Under the pieces are notes generated by a model. The model searched no databases and had not been told where the DNA came from. It saw only the letters and a list, made by a program, of their open reading frames with translations. From positions 1-33,850 of IMG/VR virus record IMGVR_UViG_3300027851_000650: a stretch of 33,850 nucleotides of DNA; one strand, given 5' to 3'. Shown here piece by piece: positions 7,494 to 14,214 of this stretch. The stretch comes from a virus. The translations under genes and the position numbers were made by a program. Position 1 is the first letter of the stretch. Every line of letters starts with the position of its first letter.

Positions 7494-8118
7494 GCAGCCC
7501 CTGTACGCCAAGATCGCCATTGCCAGGAAGCAGCTCGTCGACATGGACGAAGACGCCTACCGCGCCCTGCTCGAAAACAAGTTCGGGGTGCGCAGCGCGT
7601 CGAAGCTGAGCTTCGTGCAGCTCTCCGCCCTCGTGCAGCTCCTGGCCGAGATGGGGGCCGTCTACACCCAGCCCGGGCAGCGCCTGAGCAACACCAAGGT
7701 GACGTCCAAGGCCCGGCCTGACTGGATCGAGGTCAAGGATGGCGATCCGCACGTCGACCAGAAGCGGGCCATCTTGGCCATCTGGAAGAAGTTCGGCTAC
7801 TCCATGAGCAGCCTGGAAACCCGGGTGAAACGCGGGTTCGGCGTCGAGTCCTTTGCCTGGCTGCGCAACGAGAAGATGATTTCGGCCCTGCTGTCGGACC
7901 TGCAGCAGCGCGAAGTGACCTTCGACAAGAAGGCGATCTTGGTGCTCTGGGAGGAGCGCGGCTACCCCAGGGAGAGCCTGGACTCGCTGGTGCTCCGTTG
8001 GTTCGGCGTCGGATCTTTCGCGCTGCTGCGCGATGGGTCGCTGGTCTCCATGCTGCTTTCGGAGCTGGAGTACCGCGGCCCGGCCTTTGACCCGAACAAG
8101 GCGGCCCTGAATGGGTGA
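7477..8118 (+). CDS. gemA: GemA-like (DUF1018) protein with extra module
   Basis: 213 aa; GTG 7477 with AAGGAGG (7464-7470) 6 nt upstream. Mu GemA (gp16) modulates host gene expression and DNA gyrase. Seen: the typical N-terminal unit (IAIARKQL, then DEDAYRALLENKFGV, residues ~12-60) and the C-terminal unit (KRAILAIWKKFGY ... VKRGFGVESFAWL, ~96-145). Unusually, the C-terminal unit is repeated at ~151-199 (KKAILVLWEERGY ... LVLRWFGVGSFALL), so the protein carries one more module than the usual family member. FGV lies at 36-38, 121-123 and 176-178. Sits upstream of two HTH genes, the place of mor in Mu. Confidence 0.88.
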   Translation: MAAPNRQPLYAKIAIARKQLVDMDEDAYRALLENKFGVRSASKLSFVQLSALVQLLAEMGAVYTQPGQRLSNTKVTSKARPDWIEVKDGDPHVDQKRAILAIWKKFGYSMSSLETRVKRGFGVESFAWLRNEKMISALLSDLQQREVTFDKKAILVLWEERGYPRESLDSLVLRWFGVGSFALLRDGSLVSMLLSELEYRGPAFDPNKAALNG

Positions 8119-8473
8119 CACGCCAGGACACGCCCTTCGCCAGGCCGTCGTGGCCCGGCACGGATCCGTTCACGCGTTCCTGAAGCGCCACCCGGAGCTG
8201 ACCAGGTCGACGGTCTATCAGGTCCTGGGCGACCGCTACCCGGGCAACATGGTCCGACAGATGACGACCATCCGCCAGGCCTTGGAAGGCGTGCCCGGAG
8301 ATGACGCGCAGGCAGGCTGGCAGCTGCCGGACGCCGAGGAGCTGGTTGAGGTCATCCTGGCGGCCCGCTGCGCCAAGTGCCGACGGCCGGACCGCCGCGG
8401 GTGCAGGGGCTGCCGAATCCAGACGGGCCGTGAAGCCCAAGCCGTTCAGGAGTTTCTCGCGAAAAAGAGGTGA
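8111..8473 (+). CDS. HTH and zinc-finger protein, possible regulator
   Basis: 120 aa; ATG overlaps the end of gemA by 8 nt. Residues ~18-60 read as a helix-turn-helix (SVHAFLKRHPELTRSTVYQV), and residues 87-101 hold a compact C-x2-C-x7-C-x2-C zinc site (C87, C90, C98, C101). In Mu this position carries mor, the activator of the middle promoter; this protein is not recognisably Mor/C, but its position and DNA-binding features make it a candidate for activating the late promoters. The role is inference. Confidence 0.78.
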   Translation: MGDTPGHALRQAVVARHGSVHAFLKRHPELTRSTVYQVLGDRYPGNMVRQMTTIRQALEGVPGDDAQAGWQLPDAEELVEVILAARCAKCRRPDRRGCRGCRIQTGREAQAVQEFLAKKR

Positions 8474-8476
8474 GCT

Positions 8477-8923
8477 ATGAGGAGTCTGATCAAGCAGGTG
8501 GCAAAGCTGGTGCAGGAAGGGTGGCGCCCGTACGACGCCAAGCCCAAGCCGGAAGTCTACGAACGGCTGGCGTGCCCGAACATCGAGGCCAAGCTGCACA
8601 AGCGCCCCTACTGGTTCGTACGGGGCGACATTTTTTGCTGCATCGCCTGCGAGCGGGCCTGCAGCCTCGTCCGGCCCAGCGGCTTCCCGCCGATCCTGCC
8701 GATCAACTACCCCCAGACGTCGGAGCCTTTCCAGCTCTCGCCCCAGGAGCTCGTGGCCCGCAAGCACACCTTGCGCGTCGACGAGGCGGCATACTGTCTG
8801 AATATCTCCGAGCGGCAGGTCTACAACATGATCTACGAGGGCAAGCTCGTGGCCCTGCGGGATAAGCCGGTCCGGGTGCGGGCGTCCGATGTCGCGGCGG
8901 CCATGGAGGATTTTGACGAATGA
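8477..8923 (+). CDS. HTH (excisionase/MerR-like) DNA-binding protein
   Basis: 148 aa, start ATG 8477 after GAGGTGAG. The N-terminal ~65 residues carry several cysteines (C33, C54, C55, C58, C62), possibly metal-binding. The C-terminus (98-146) matches a helix-turn-helix of the HTH_17/excisionase kind: LRVDEAAYCLNISERQVYN, then the wing and VRVRASDVAAAMEDF. It lies just ahead of the early-operon terminator and the late control region, so a regulatory role is plausible but unproven. Confidence 0.8.
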   Translation: MRSLIKQVAKLVQEGWRPYDAKPKPEVYERLACPNIEAKLHKRPYWFVRGDIFCCIACERACSLVRPSGFPPILPINYPQTSEPFQLSPQELVARKHTLRVDEAAYCLNISERQVYNMIYEGKLVALRDKPVRVRASDVAAAMEDFDE

Positions 8924-9156
8924 TCGGATCTCGCGTGCGTGTAGTCGTTCCGGCTGGGTGCAAGGATCCATGGATCGCGCCAAAGGATGGGTGGGAAGGC
9001 CGGGTTGTGGCGCCTGCCACGGATCTTGATGGCCACTACCTGGTGATGTTCCTGCTGCCCTGGTGCCCGCTCAAGATCACCAGGGTCATGCCTGAGAGCG
9101 TTCTGCGCGAGGCGAAGGTCGTGAAGACTGCGGCGCAGATGAGGCTGCCGTTCTGA
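8920..9156 (+). CDS. Small hypothetical protein ending early operon
   Basis: 78 aa, overlapping the previous stop by ATGA. A beta-rich sequence (RVRVVVPAGCKDPWIAPKDG, then HYLVMFLLPWCPLKITRVMP) that resembles small SH3-like or KOW-like folds in its strand pattern, though no family is recognised. It is the last gene before the 9203-9230 terminator. Confidence 0.7.
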   Translation: MIGSRVRVVVPAGCKDPWIAPKDGWEGRVVAPATDLDGHYLVMFLLPWCPLKITRVMPESVLREAKVVKTAAQMRLPF

Positions 9157-9202
9157 GGGCCCGGAACGAGGCCGTAATTTAGACCGCACCAGATGCCATC
9201 GC

Positions 9203-9230
9203 AGCCCCGCCATCGCGGGGCTTTCTTTTT
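9203..9230 (+). terminator. Rho-independent terminator
   Basis: AGCCCCGC (9203-9210), CATC loop, GCGGGGCT (9215-9222), then a T-rich tail (TTTCTTTTT to 9230). A textbook intrinsic terminator closing the early/middle operon 47 nt after its last stop codon. Confidence 0.9.
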
Positions 9231-9410
9231 CCCCGCCTACCAACGTCCAAACTAGTCTAAAAAACCTTCGAACTCTACGCATGTCCCGCTGAAAATCACG
9301 CATACCACGCATATCGTGCCTCCACTTGGTCGAACAGCCACCGACCACCTCCCAAACAAAGCCCCGCCGGAGAATGGGCCCGGCGGGGCAACTATCAACC
9401 AGGAGGCAGT
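9231..9410 (+). promoter_or_regulatory. Late (lysis) operon control region and leader
   Basis: 180 bp between the terminator and the holin-like gene; no gene is seen. It holds AAACTAGTCTAA (9249-9260), which recurs in inverted orientation at 16739-16750; three copies of ACGCAT at 9277, 9298 and 9307; and a perfect 10-bp hairpin, GCCCCGCCGG (9361-9370) with CCGGCGGGGC (9380-9389), in the leader. AGGAGG (9401-9406) is the ribosome site for the next gene. By position this corresponds to the Plys late promoter of Mu. No convincing sigma70 -35 box is seen, consistent with an activator-dependent promoter (inference). Confidence 0.6.
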
Positions 9411-9803
9411 ATGTTCCATCGTATCTTGGGTGTCGCCGTCAAGGTCTTCGAGGCGTTTCTCGGCAGCACGAAGCTGCAGATCGTCTACTGCTTCCTTGCC
9501 GTGGCCATTCTCTTCATCGCGCTGTGGGCACATAGCCCGCAGCAGACCCCTGTCGTGGTCTACAAGCTCCTGCTGGCGCCGCTTGGCGGCCTCGCCGGCT
9601 GTTGCGTCTGGCTCGCCCTAGTGCCCTACGCCAACCCCTCGCGCTACCTGGTCAAGGACTGGCGCAGCGATCCGGACGCCGACGTCGACGGCAAGGCCGA
9701 CTTCGAGGTCGCTGTCGGCTACGAGGGCGTCTTTTGCACGTGCCTGATCTGTGCGGCCCTGGCGTACATCCTGGGCATGCTGACCGTAGGGATTGGCCTG
9801 TGA
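9411..9803 (+). CDS. Putative holin-like membrane protein
   Basis: 130 aa, with AGGAGG 4 nt upstream. Three hydrophobic segments are seen at about 22-40, 48-72 and 106-128, separated by a charged loop (YLVKDWRSDPDADVDGKADF). First gene of the late operon and immediately upstream of the endolysin and spanins, the usual position of a holin. It resembles putative holins of B3-like transposable phages. Function is inferred from topology and position. Confidence 0.75.
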   Translation: MFHRILGVAVKVFEAFLGSTKLQIVYCFLAVAILFIALWAHSPQQTPVVVYKLLLAPLGGLAGCCVWLALVPYANPSRYLVKDWRSDPDADVDGKADFEVAVGYEGVFCTCLICAALAYILGMLTVGIGL

Positions 9804-10432
9804 CGCTCCGCCAGGCGCTGATCATCCTTGCCGCGCTTGCAGTCCTGCTGCTCGCCGCCACCTGGGCGACGTGCGGCCCCATCATTCCGTCCCAGGCCCA
9901 CCAACACCGTTCGCTCCTGACCCGGGAAGCCCGCATGGTCTGGGGCCTCGACGCGCCTATCGCCACCTTCGCCGGCCAGATCCACCAGGAATCACGCTGG
10001 GACGAACGGGCCGTCTCCAGGGCCGGGGCCCAGGGCTTGGCTCAGTTCATGCCCGCGACCGCGAAGTGGCTGCCCCAGGTCGCCCCCGAAACCGGAGAGC
10101 CGCTGCCCTTCAGCCCGTCCTGGTCGATCCGCGCGATGATCTCCTATGACCGCTGGCTCTGGAAGCGGGTCAAGGCCGCGTCGGACTGCGACCGCTGGCA
10201 CATGGTGCTGAGCGCCTACAACGGCGGCCTGGGGTGGCTCGAACGCGACCAAACGCAGACCAGGATGGCCCACATGAACCCGCTCCTATGGAGCCACGTA
10301 GCCCTGCACAACGCCGGCAGATCCGCCGCGAACATCAGGGAAAACCGGGCCTACCCGACCAGGATCCTGGGCAGGTGGACAGAACTATATCGGGAGGCTG
10401 GGTGGGGCACGGGAGGATGCGATGTTGAGTAG
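9800..10432 (+). CDS. Membrane-anchored SLT transglycosylase endolysin
   Basis: 210 aa, start GTG 9800 overlapping the preceding stop (GTGA). Residues ~5-24 form a hydrophobic N-terminal segment rich in Ala/Leu that may be a signal-anchor-release (SAR) domain. The catalytic domain is a lysozyme-like SLT fold: IHQESRWDERAVSRAGAQGL with catalytic Glu64, then AQFMPATAKW and the LSAYNGG motif. It would cleave the murein glycan strand. Flanked by holin-like and spanin genes. Confidence 0.9.
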   Translation: MTLRQALIILAALAVLLLAATWATCGPIIPSQAHQHRSLLTREARMVWGLDAPIATFAGQIHQESRWDERAVSRAGAQGLAQFMPATAKWLPQVAPETGEPLPFSPSWSIRAMISYDRWLWKRVKAASDCDRWHMVLSAYNGGLGWLERDQTQTRMAHMNPLLWSHVALHNAGRSAANIRENRAYPTRILGRWTELYREAGWGTGGCDVE

Positions 10433-10862
10433 CATCCTGAAGCTCATCACCGGCCAGCGGGGCGTCATCCCGCTGGCCGTCATGGCAGCCATGCTCCTGG
10501 CCGCCCTCGCCTGGATCTACGTCCAGGGCCTGCGCTTCGACGCTGTCCGGGCGGACGCCGCCAGGCAGCTCCAGGCCGAGCGAGTGGCCCATGACGAAAC
10601 CAGGCTGCGGCTGGCCGCCGCCGGCCATGAGATCGTGAGGCTGGAGTCGGCCTTGGATATGGCCAGAAGCTCGACCGCGGCTGTGCAAGAGAGCCTGCGC
10701 CAAGCCCTGGGGCGCGAGGCCGAGGCCGCCGGCGCAGCTGCCGCGCGCAAGCGGATCCTGGACCAGATGCGCACGCGCACTCTGACCGAAGCAGAAACCA
10801 CGGAGGTGATCGACGATGCGACGCGTACTGCCGTTGTTGGTCGGATCAATCGTCCTCTGTAG
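10422..10862 (+). CDS. Rz: Rz-like inner-membrane spanin
   Basis: 146 aa; GGGAGG (10411-10416) lies 5 nt before ATG 10422, and the start overlaps the endolysin end by 11 nt. One N-terminal transmembrane segment (residues ~14-35) is followed by a long Ala/Arg/Glu-rich periplasmic coiled coil (~40-125). This is the usual i-spanin design for fusing inner and outer membranes at lysis. The rz1 lipoprotein gene starts inside it in another frame, which strengthens the call. Confidence 0.88.
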   Translation: MLSSILKLITGQRGVIPLAVMAAMLLAALAWIYVQGLRFDAVRADAARQLQAERVAHDETRLRLAAAGHEIVRLESALDMARSSTAAVQESLRQALGREAEAAGAAAARKRILDQMRTRTLTEAETTEVIDDATRTAVVGRINRPL

Positions 10863-11079
10863 CTGCGCTGCGGCCACGCCGCCGGTCGCGGTCACCGTGC
10901 CGGTCGTCGAATGTCCGGCGCCGCCGCGCCCGGAGCTGCCGGGGCTGGATCCGACAAGCCCTCTCGACAGCCCGACGAACATCGAGGCGATCATGCTTCG
11001 CGACGACATCCTACGCGGCTACATCCGCGGGCTAGAGAGCTGCGTGGAGTGCTACCGGGCCCAGATAGGCCGGCCATGA
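10816..11079 (+). CDS. Rz1: Rz1-like outer-membrane spanin lipoprotein
   Basis: 87 aa, starting 47 nt inside Rz in a different frame; GGAGGTGAT (10802-10810) precedes ATG 10816. Signal peptide with lipobox L14-C15-S16-C17, so Cys17 is the expected lipidated residue. A Pro-rich segment follows (PPVAVTVPVVECPAPPRPEL), typical of o-spanins. It is longer than lambda Rz1 (60 aa) and has an extra C-terminal helix with C-x2-C (SCVEC). Confidence 0.88.
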   Translation: MRRVLPLLVGSIVLCSCAAATPPVAVTVPVVECPAPPRPELPGLDPTSPLDSPTNIEAIMLRDDILRGYIRGLESCVECYRAQIGRP

Positions 11080-11378
11080 CTGATTTTTCGAAGCGCCTGA
11101 CCGCAGTGCCGCCCAAGATCCTGGAGATGGCCCGGGCCACGACCTGGCCCAACGCACCGTTGTCCGAGGTGCTGGATACGGCGGAGATGCTGATGCGTCG
11201 CCTGGCGGGTGAGAAGCCCGGCGAAGACCGCCAGTTCTTCCAGCCGTTCCTCACGGAACGGGAGACGCGGGTCATCCGGGACGCCCTGGTTGGGCATGAG
11301 ACCGTGATTGAAGATGACGTGGCTACACTGCGCAAGCTGCAAGGATGGTTCAAGGGGGCGCTCGATGGACGAGGTTGA
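11076..11378 (+). CDS. Hypothetical protein, 100 aa
   Basis: Start ATG 11076 overlaps the Rz1 stop (ATGA). A mostly helical small protein (ILEMARATTWPNAPLSEVLD, then TERETRVIRDALVGHETVIE). It lies between lysis and packaging genes. No family recognised. Confidence 0.72.
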   Translation: MTDFSKRLTAVPPKILEMARATTWPNAPLSEVLDTAEMLMRRLAGEKPGEDRQFFQPFLTERETRVIRDALVGHETVIEDDVATLRKLQGWFKGALDGRG

Positions 11379-11580
11379 CGACTCCCAGAAAGCGGAGAGC
11401 CTCTACCTCCTAGAGGCCTTGGCCGCCAACCGTCCGGTGGGGAACCCGGGCTTCGTGAGCTTCACCAGGTGCGCCGAGTGCGACGAGGAAATTCCGGAGC
11501 GCAGACGCAAGGCCATCCCGGGCTGCAGGCTGTGCGCCGCGTGCCAGGCCGAGCAGGACCGCAATTCTCATTTTTCGTGA
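11365..11580 (+). CDS. DksA/TraR-family zinc-finger protein
   Basis: 71 aa, ATG 11365 after AAGGGGG. It contains C36, C39, C57 and C60 in the C-x2-C-x17-C-x2-C pattern of the DksA/TraR zinc finger, with the family signature IPERRRKAIPGCRLCAACQ. TraR-type proteins bind the RNA polymerase secondary channel and mimic DksA plus ppGpp; whether this one does is inference. The last codons and stop (11563-11584) coincide with a transposase-end-like repeat, reported separately. Confidence 0.88.
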   Translation: MDEVDDSQKAESLYLLEALAANRPVGNPGFVSFTRCAECDEEIPERRRKAIPGCRLCAACQAEQDRNSHFS

Positions 11581-11584
11581 ACAA
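11563..11584 (+). repeat. Internal copy of the right-end repeat
   Basis: AATTCTCATTTTTCGTGAA (11563-11581) matches the right-end repeat at 33796-33814 at 16 of 19 positions, in the same orientation, and is AT-rich in GC-rich surroundings. It overlaps the last codons and stop of the DksA/TraR-like gene. It may be an internal transposase-binding site or a relic phage end. Confidence 0.6.
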
Positions 11585-11593
11585 GGAGCGTGA

Positions 11594-12031
11594 ATGAACC
11601 CCCAAGAAATCCAGACATTGATCAGCGCCATGCAGACCATCGCCGCCGTTCTTTCCGGCCTGGGTGTGCCTGGCCTTATTGCCCTGGCCCTGGCCGCTCC
11701 GGCCTTGGTGCTTGTGACCGTGCTTGTCCTCGACCACATCCGGAACACGCGCATGGCGGTGATGCAGCAAGAGTTCCGCGTCGACACCACCCGCATTTTG
11801 GATGCGTACCGGAACAACACGAGCAAGATCCTGGAGGCGTACCGCGTGGACACCCAGTCCGTTTGCAAGGAACTGGGTAAGGAACACGCCGAGGCCGTGA
11901 GGTTCTACAACGACAACGTGGAACTGGTGAAGGATTACGAGCGGATGGCTGACGCACTGCAGACCTTGGTTGTCAATAACACGAGGGCCGTTGAACGGCT
12001 CATCACAATCGTGGAGGCGCGAGCGAAATGA
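11594..12031 (+). CDS. Membrane-anchored coiled-coil protein, unknown
   Basis: 145 aa with AAGGAG upstream. One transmembrane segment at ~24-48 (GLIALALAAPALVLVTVLVL), followed by a charged helical domain with a short repeat (RVDTTRILDAYRNNTSKILE, then AYRVDTQSVCKEL). Similar membrane plus coiled-coil proteins are found between lysis and terminase genes of Mu-like phages; role unknown. Confidence 0.75.
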   Translation: MNPQEIQTLISAMQTIAAVLSGLGVPGLIALALAAPALVLVTVLVLDHIRNTRMAVMQQEFRVDTTRILDAYRNNTSKILEAYRVDTQSVCKELGKEHAEAVRFYNDNVELVKDYERMADALQTLVVNNTRAVERLITIVEARAK

Positions 12032-12270
12032 GCGAACGACGCGAGAACATCGGGCACCGGGAAGATCTGCGCTCCAGGCGCAAGCAGGTGGCCGCGGAAG
12101 TCCAGGCCCTGCGGGATTCCATCCGCGCGGCTCTGCCCCTGGCCGGCGAAGTGCACGAGATCGACGGTGAGCATGTCCTGAGCCTGAGCCTGTCCATGAA
12201 GGAAAAGGCCGACGAACTGGCCGGCCTGGACCGCAAGATCGCCATCCTCACGCGCGAACTGGACGGGTAG
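12028..12270 (+). CDS. Small coiled-coil protein, unknown
   Basis: 80 aa, overlapping the previous stop by ATGA. Mostly helical and highly charged, with a loop (GEVHEIDGEHVLSLSLSM) between two helices. Directly upstream of the terminase small subunit. No family recognised. Confidence 0.72.
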   Translation: MSERRENIGHREDLRSRRKQVAAEVQALRDSIRAALPLAGEVHEIDGEHVLSLSLSMKEKADELAGLDRKIAILTRELDG

Positions 12271-12274
12271 GCGT

Positions 12275-12907
12275 ATGGGCTGGGAACATCCACCCGAAAC
12301 CGTGTGGAAGGCGCAGGAACTTTACTGCGTTGACCGCCTATCTTTTGACCGTGTGGCCGAACTTACCGGAGTTTCGGCCACGACGCTTAAGGCGTGGGCG
12401 GACAAGTACGACTGGCGGGATAAGCGTGAAGAGATAGCCAAGGCTGAAAGCGACATCCGGTACGGCACCATTCTGGGTCGCCAGAAGGTCTTGGAGCGCC
12501 TGATCGCCGCCACGAGCGGGATGGAGGCGTCGCAGCTGTCCTTCGCCGTCTCGGCCCTGGAGAACCTCGCGCTCAAGCGGCAGGAGATGGCCGCCTCCGG
12601 GAAGATCCCGAACGTGGCCGCCGAAAAGCCCCCGACCATCGCCACCCGGGCCGATGCCGTGACTGTCCTCCGTACGGCCATTGAGAACAAGCTCGGCCAG
12701 GCGCTCGCGGATCCGGGCCTCATCACCAGCGCTACGGTCAAGGATGTGACCCAGTGCCTGGCTCTGATCGACGAACTGGAGGCCGGACTGCCCAAGGGCG
12801 AGGCGGTGGTCAAAGCCGTTGACCAGGCCGCGGACGGAGCGAGCGAGCCCATGACCGCGGCCCAGATGAAGGAACGCATGCTGGCCGTCTACAGGGGCGA
12901 GGCATGA
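12275..12907 (+). CDS. Terminase small subunit-like HTH protein
   Basis: 210 aa. N-terminal helix-turn-helix (AQELYCVDRLSFDRVAELTG, then SATTLKAWADKYDWRDKREE, residues ~12-52), followed by a helical oligomerisation-type region and a C-terminal tail ending AAQMKERMLAVYRGEA. It overlaps the large subunit start by ATGA. The HTH plus position gives the role: DNA recognition for headful packaging from the integrated phage end. Confidence 0.85.
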   Translation: MGWEHPPETVWKAQELYCVDRLSFDRVAELTGVSATTLKAWADKYDWRDKREEIAKAESDIRYGTILGRQKVLERLIAATSGMEASQLSFAVSALENLALKRQEMAASGKIPNVAAEKPPTIATRADAVTVLRTAIENKLGQALADPGLITSATVKDVTQCLALIDELEAGLPKGEAVVKAVDQAADGASEPMTAAQMKERMLAVYRGEA

Positions 12908-14214
12908 GCGGCCTGCTCTATCCGTACCAGCAGCGCTGGCTGGAGGATGACAGCCGGTTCAAGATCGGCATGTTCGCCCGCCAGACCGGCAAGACTTTTA
13001 CCACAACGCTTGAGATCGCCCAGGACGTGGCCTTCGCCGAACTGGAGAAGCGGCGCGTGCGCTGGGTCATCCTGTCTCGCGGTGAACGCCAGGCCAAGGA
13101 GGCCATGGACGAGGGCGTGAAGCTGCACCTCCGGGCCCTGAACGCCGGGTTTGAATCCATGGAGACGGACTTCCGCCTGTCGGACAAGACGACGGTCAGG
13201 GCTTTGGAGGTGGCTACGGCCAATGGGTCCAAGATCACGGCCTTGCCGGCGAACCCTGACACCGCCCGCGGCTTTTCGGCCAACGTCTTCCTGGACGAAT
13301 TCGCTTTCCACAAGGACAGCCATGCCATCTGGCGGGCGCTCTTCCCGGTCGTGTCCAAGCCGGGGCTGAAGCTGCGGGTGACCAGTACCCCCAACGGCAA
13401 GGGGAACAAGTTTTACGAGCTGATGACCGGAGAAGCGGACATCTGGTCCAGGCATGTTGTCGACATCTACAGGGCCGTGGAAGACGGCCTCTCCCGGGAC
13501 ATCGCTGCCCTGAAAGAGGCCCTGAACGACGATGACGCCTGGAGGCAGGAGTACGAACTGGAGTGGCTGGATGAGGCCAGCGCCTGGTTGCCCTGGGAGT
13601 TGATCAACGGCGTCGAGCACGACCAGGCCGGCGATCCGAGTCTGTACGCAGGCGGGCCCTGCTATGTCGGCATTGACATCGGCCGGCGCAAGGATCTGTT
13701 CGTGATCTGGGTCTTTGAGCTCGTCGGCGACGTGCTCTGGACGCGGCAGGTGATTGAGCGTCGTGGCGCGTCCTTTGCCGAACAGGACCAGCTGCTGGAC
13801 GAAGTCTTCAGCCGCTTCCGCGTCATGCGCTGCTGCATGGACCAGACGGGCATGGGTGAAAAGCCGGTCGAGGACGCGCAGCGCCGGCACGGGTCGACCA
13901 GGGTCGAGGGTGTGCTCTTCACCAGCCCCAACAAGTTGACCCTGGCCACGGTCGGCAAGCAGCGCTTCGAAGACAAGGGCTTGCGTATACCCATGGGGAA
14001 CCAGGCCCTGCGCGCGGATCTGCATAAGCTGCAGAAGGTCGCCGGTCCGACCGGAGCGCCGCGCTTCGTGGCTGAGTCCGACGCCGGCGGCCACGCAGAC
14101 CGTGCCTGGGCGTGCTTTCTCGCCTGCAATGCCGCAGAAACCGGCCCAGTCGAATACGCCTACCACCCCGTGTCCCCCAAGAATTCCATGCGCGGCAATA
14201 GGAGATCGTTATGA
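12904..14214 (+). CDS. Terminase large subunit (Mu gp28-like)
   Basis: 436 aa packaging motor. ATPase: Walker A-like FARQTGKT (24-31), Walker B VFLDEF with D131 and E132, and coupling motif TSTPNG (160-165). RuvC-type nuclease: YVGIDIGRRKD with D258, and the second acidic CMDQTGMGE with D313. It would pump phage DNA into the prohead and cut it. Preceded by the small subunit and followed by the portal, the usual Mu-like order. Confidence 0.95.
   Translation: MSGLLYPYQQRWLEDDSRFKIGMFARQTGKTFTTTLEIAQDVAFAELEKRRVRWVILSRGERQAKEAMDEGVKLHLRALNAGFESMETDFRLSDKTTVRALEVATANGSKITALPANPDTARGFSANVFLDEFAFHKDSHAIWRALFPVVSKPGLKLRVTSTPNGKGNKFYELMTGEADIWSRHVVDIYRAVEDGLSRDIAALKEALNDDDAWRQEYELEWLDEASAWLPWELINGVEHDQAGDPSLYAGGPCYVGIDIGRRKDLFVIWVFELVGDVLWTRQVIERRGASFAEQDQLLDEVFSRFRVMRCCMDQTGMGEKPVEDAQRRHGSTRVEGVLFTSPNKLTLATVGKQRFEDKGLRIPMGNQALRADLHKLQKVAGPTGAPRFVAESDAGGHADRAWACFLACNAAETGPVEYAYHPVSPKNSMRGNRRSL

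Noticed and set aside
12889-14166. 425-aa - strand open frame opposite the terminase
   Set aside because: Shadow of the terminase large subunit, which has complete ATPase and nuclease motifs on the + strand.
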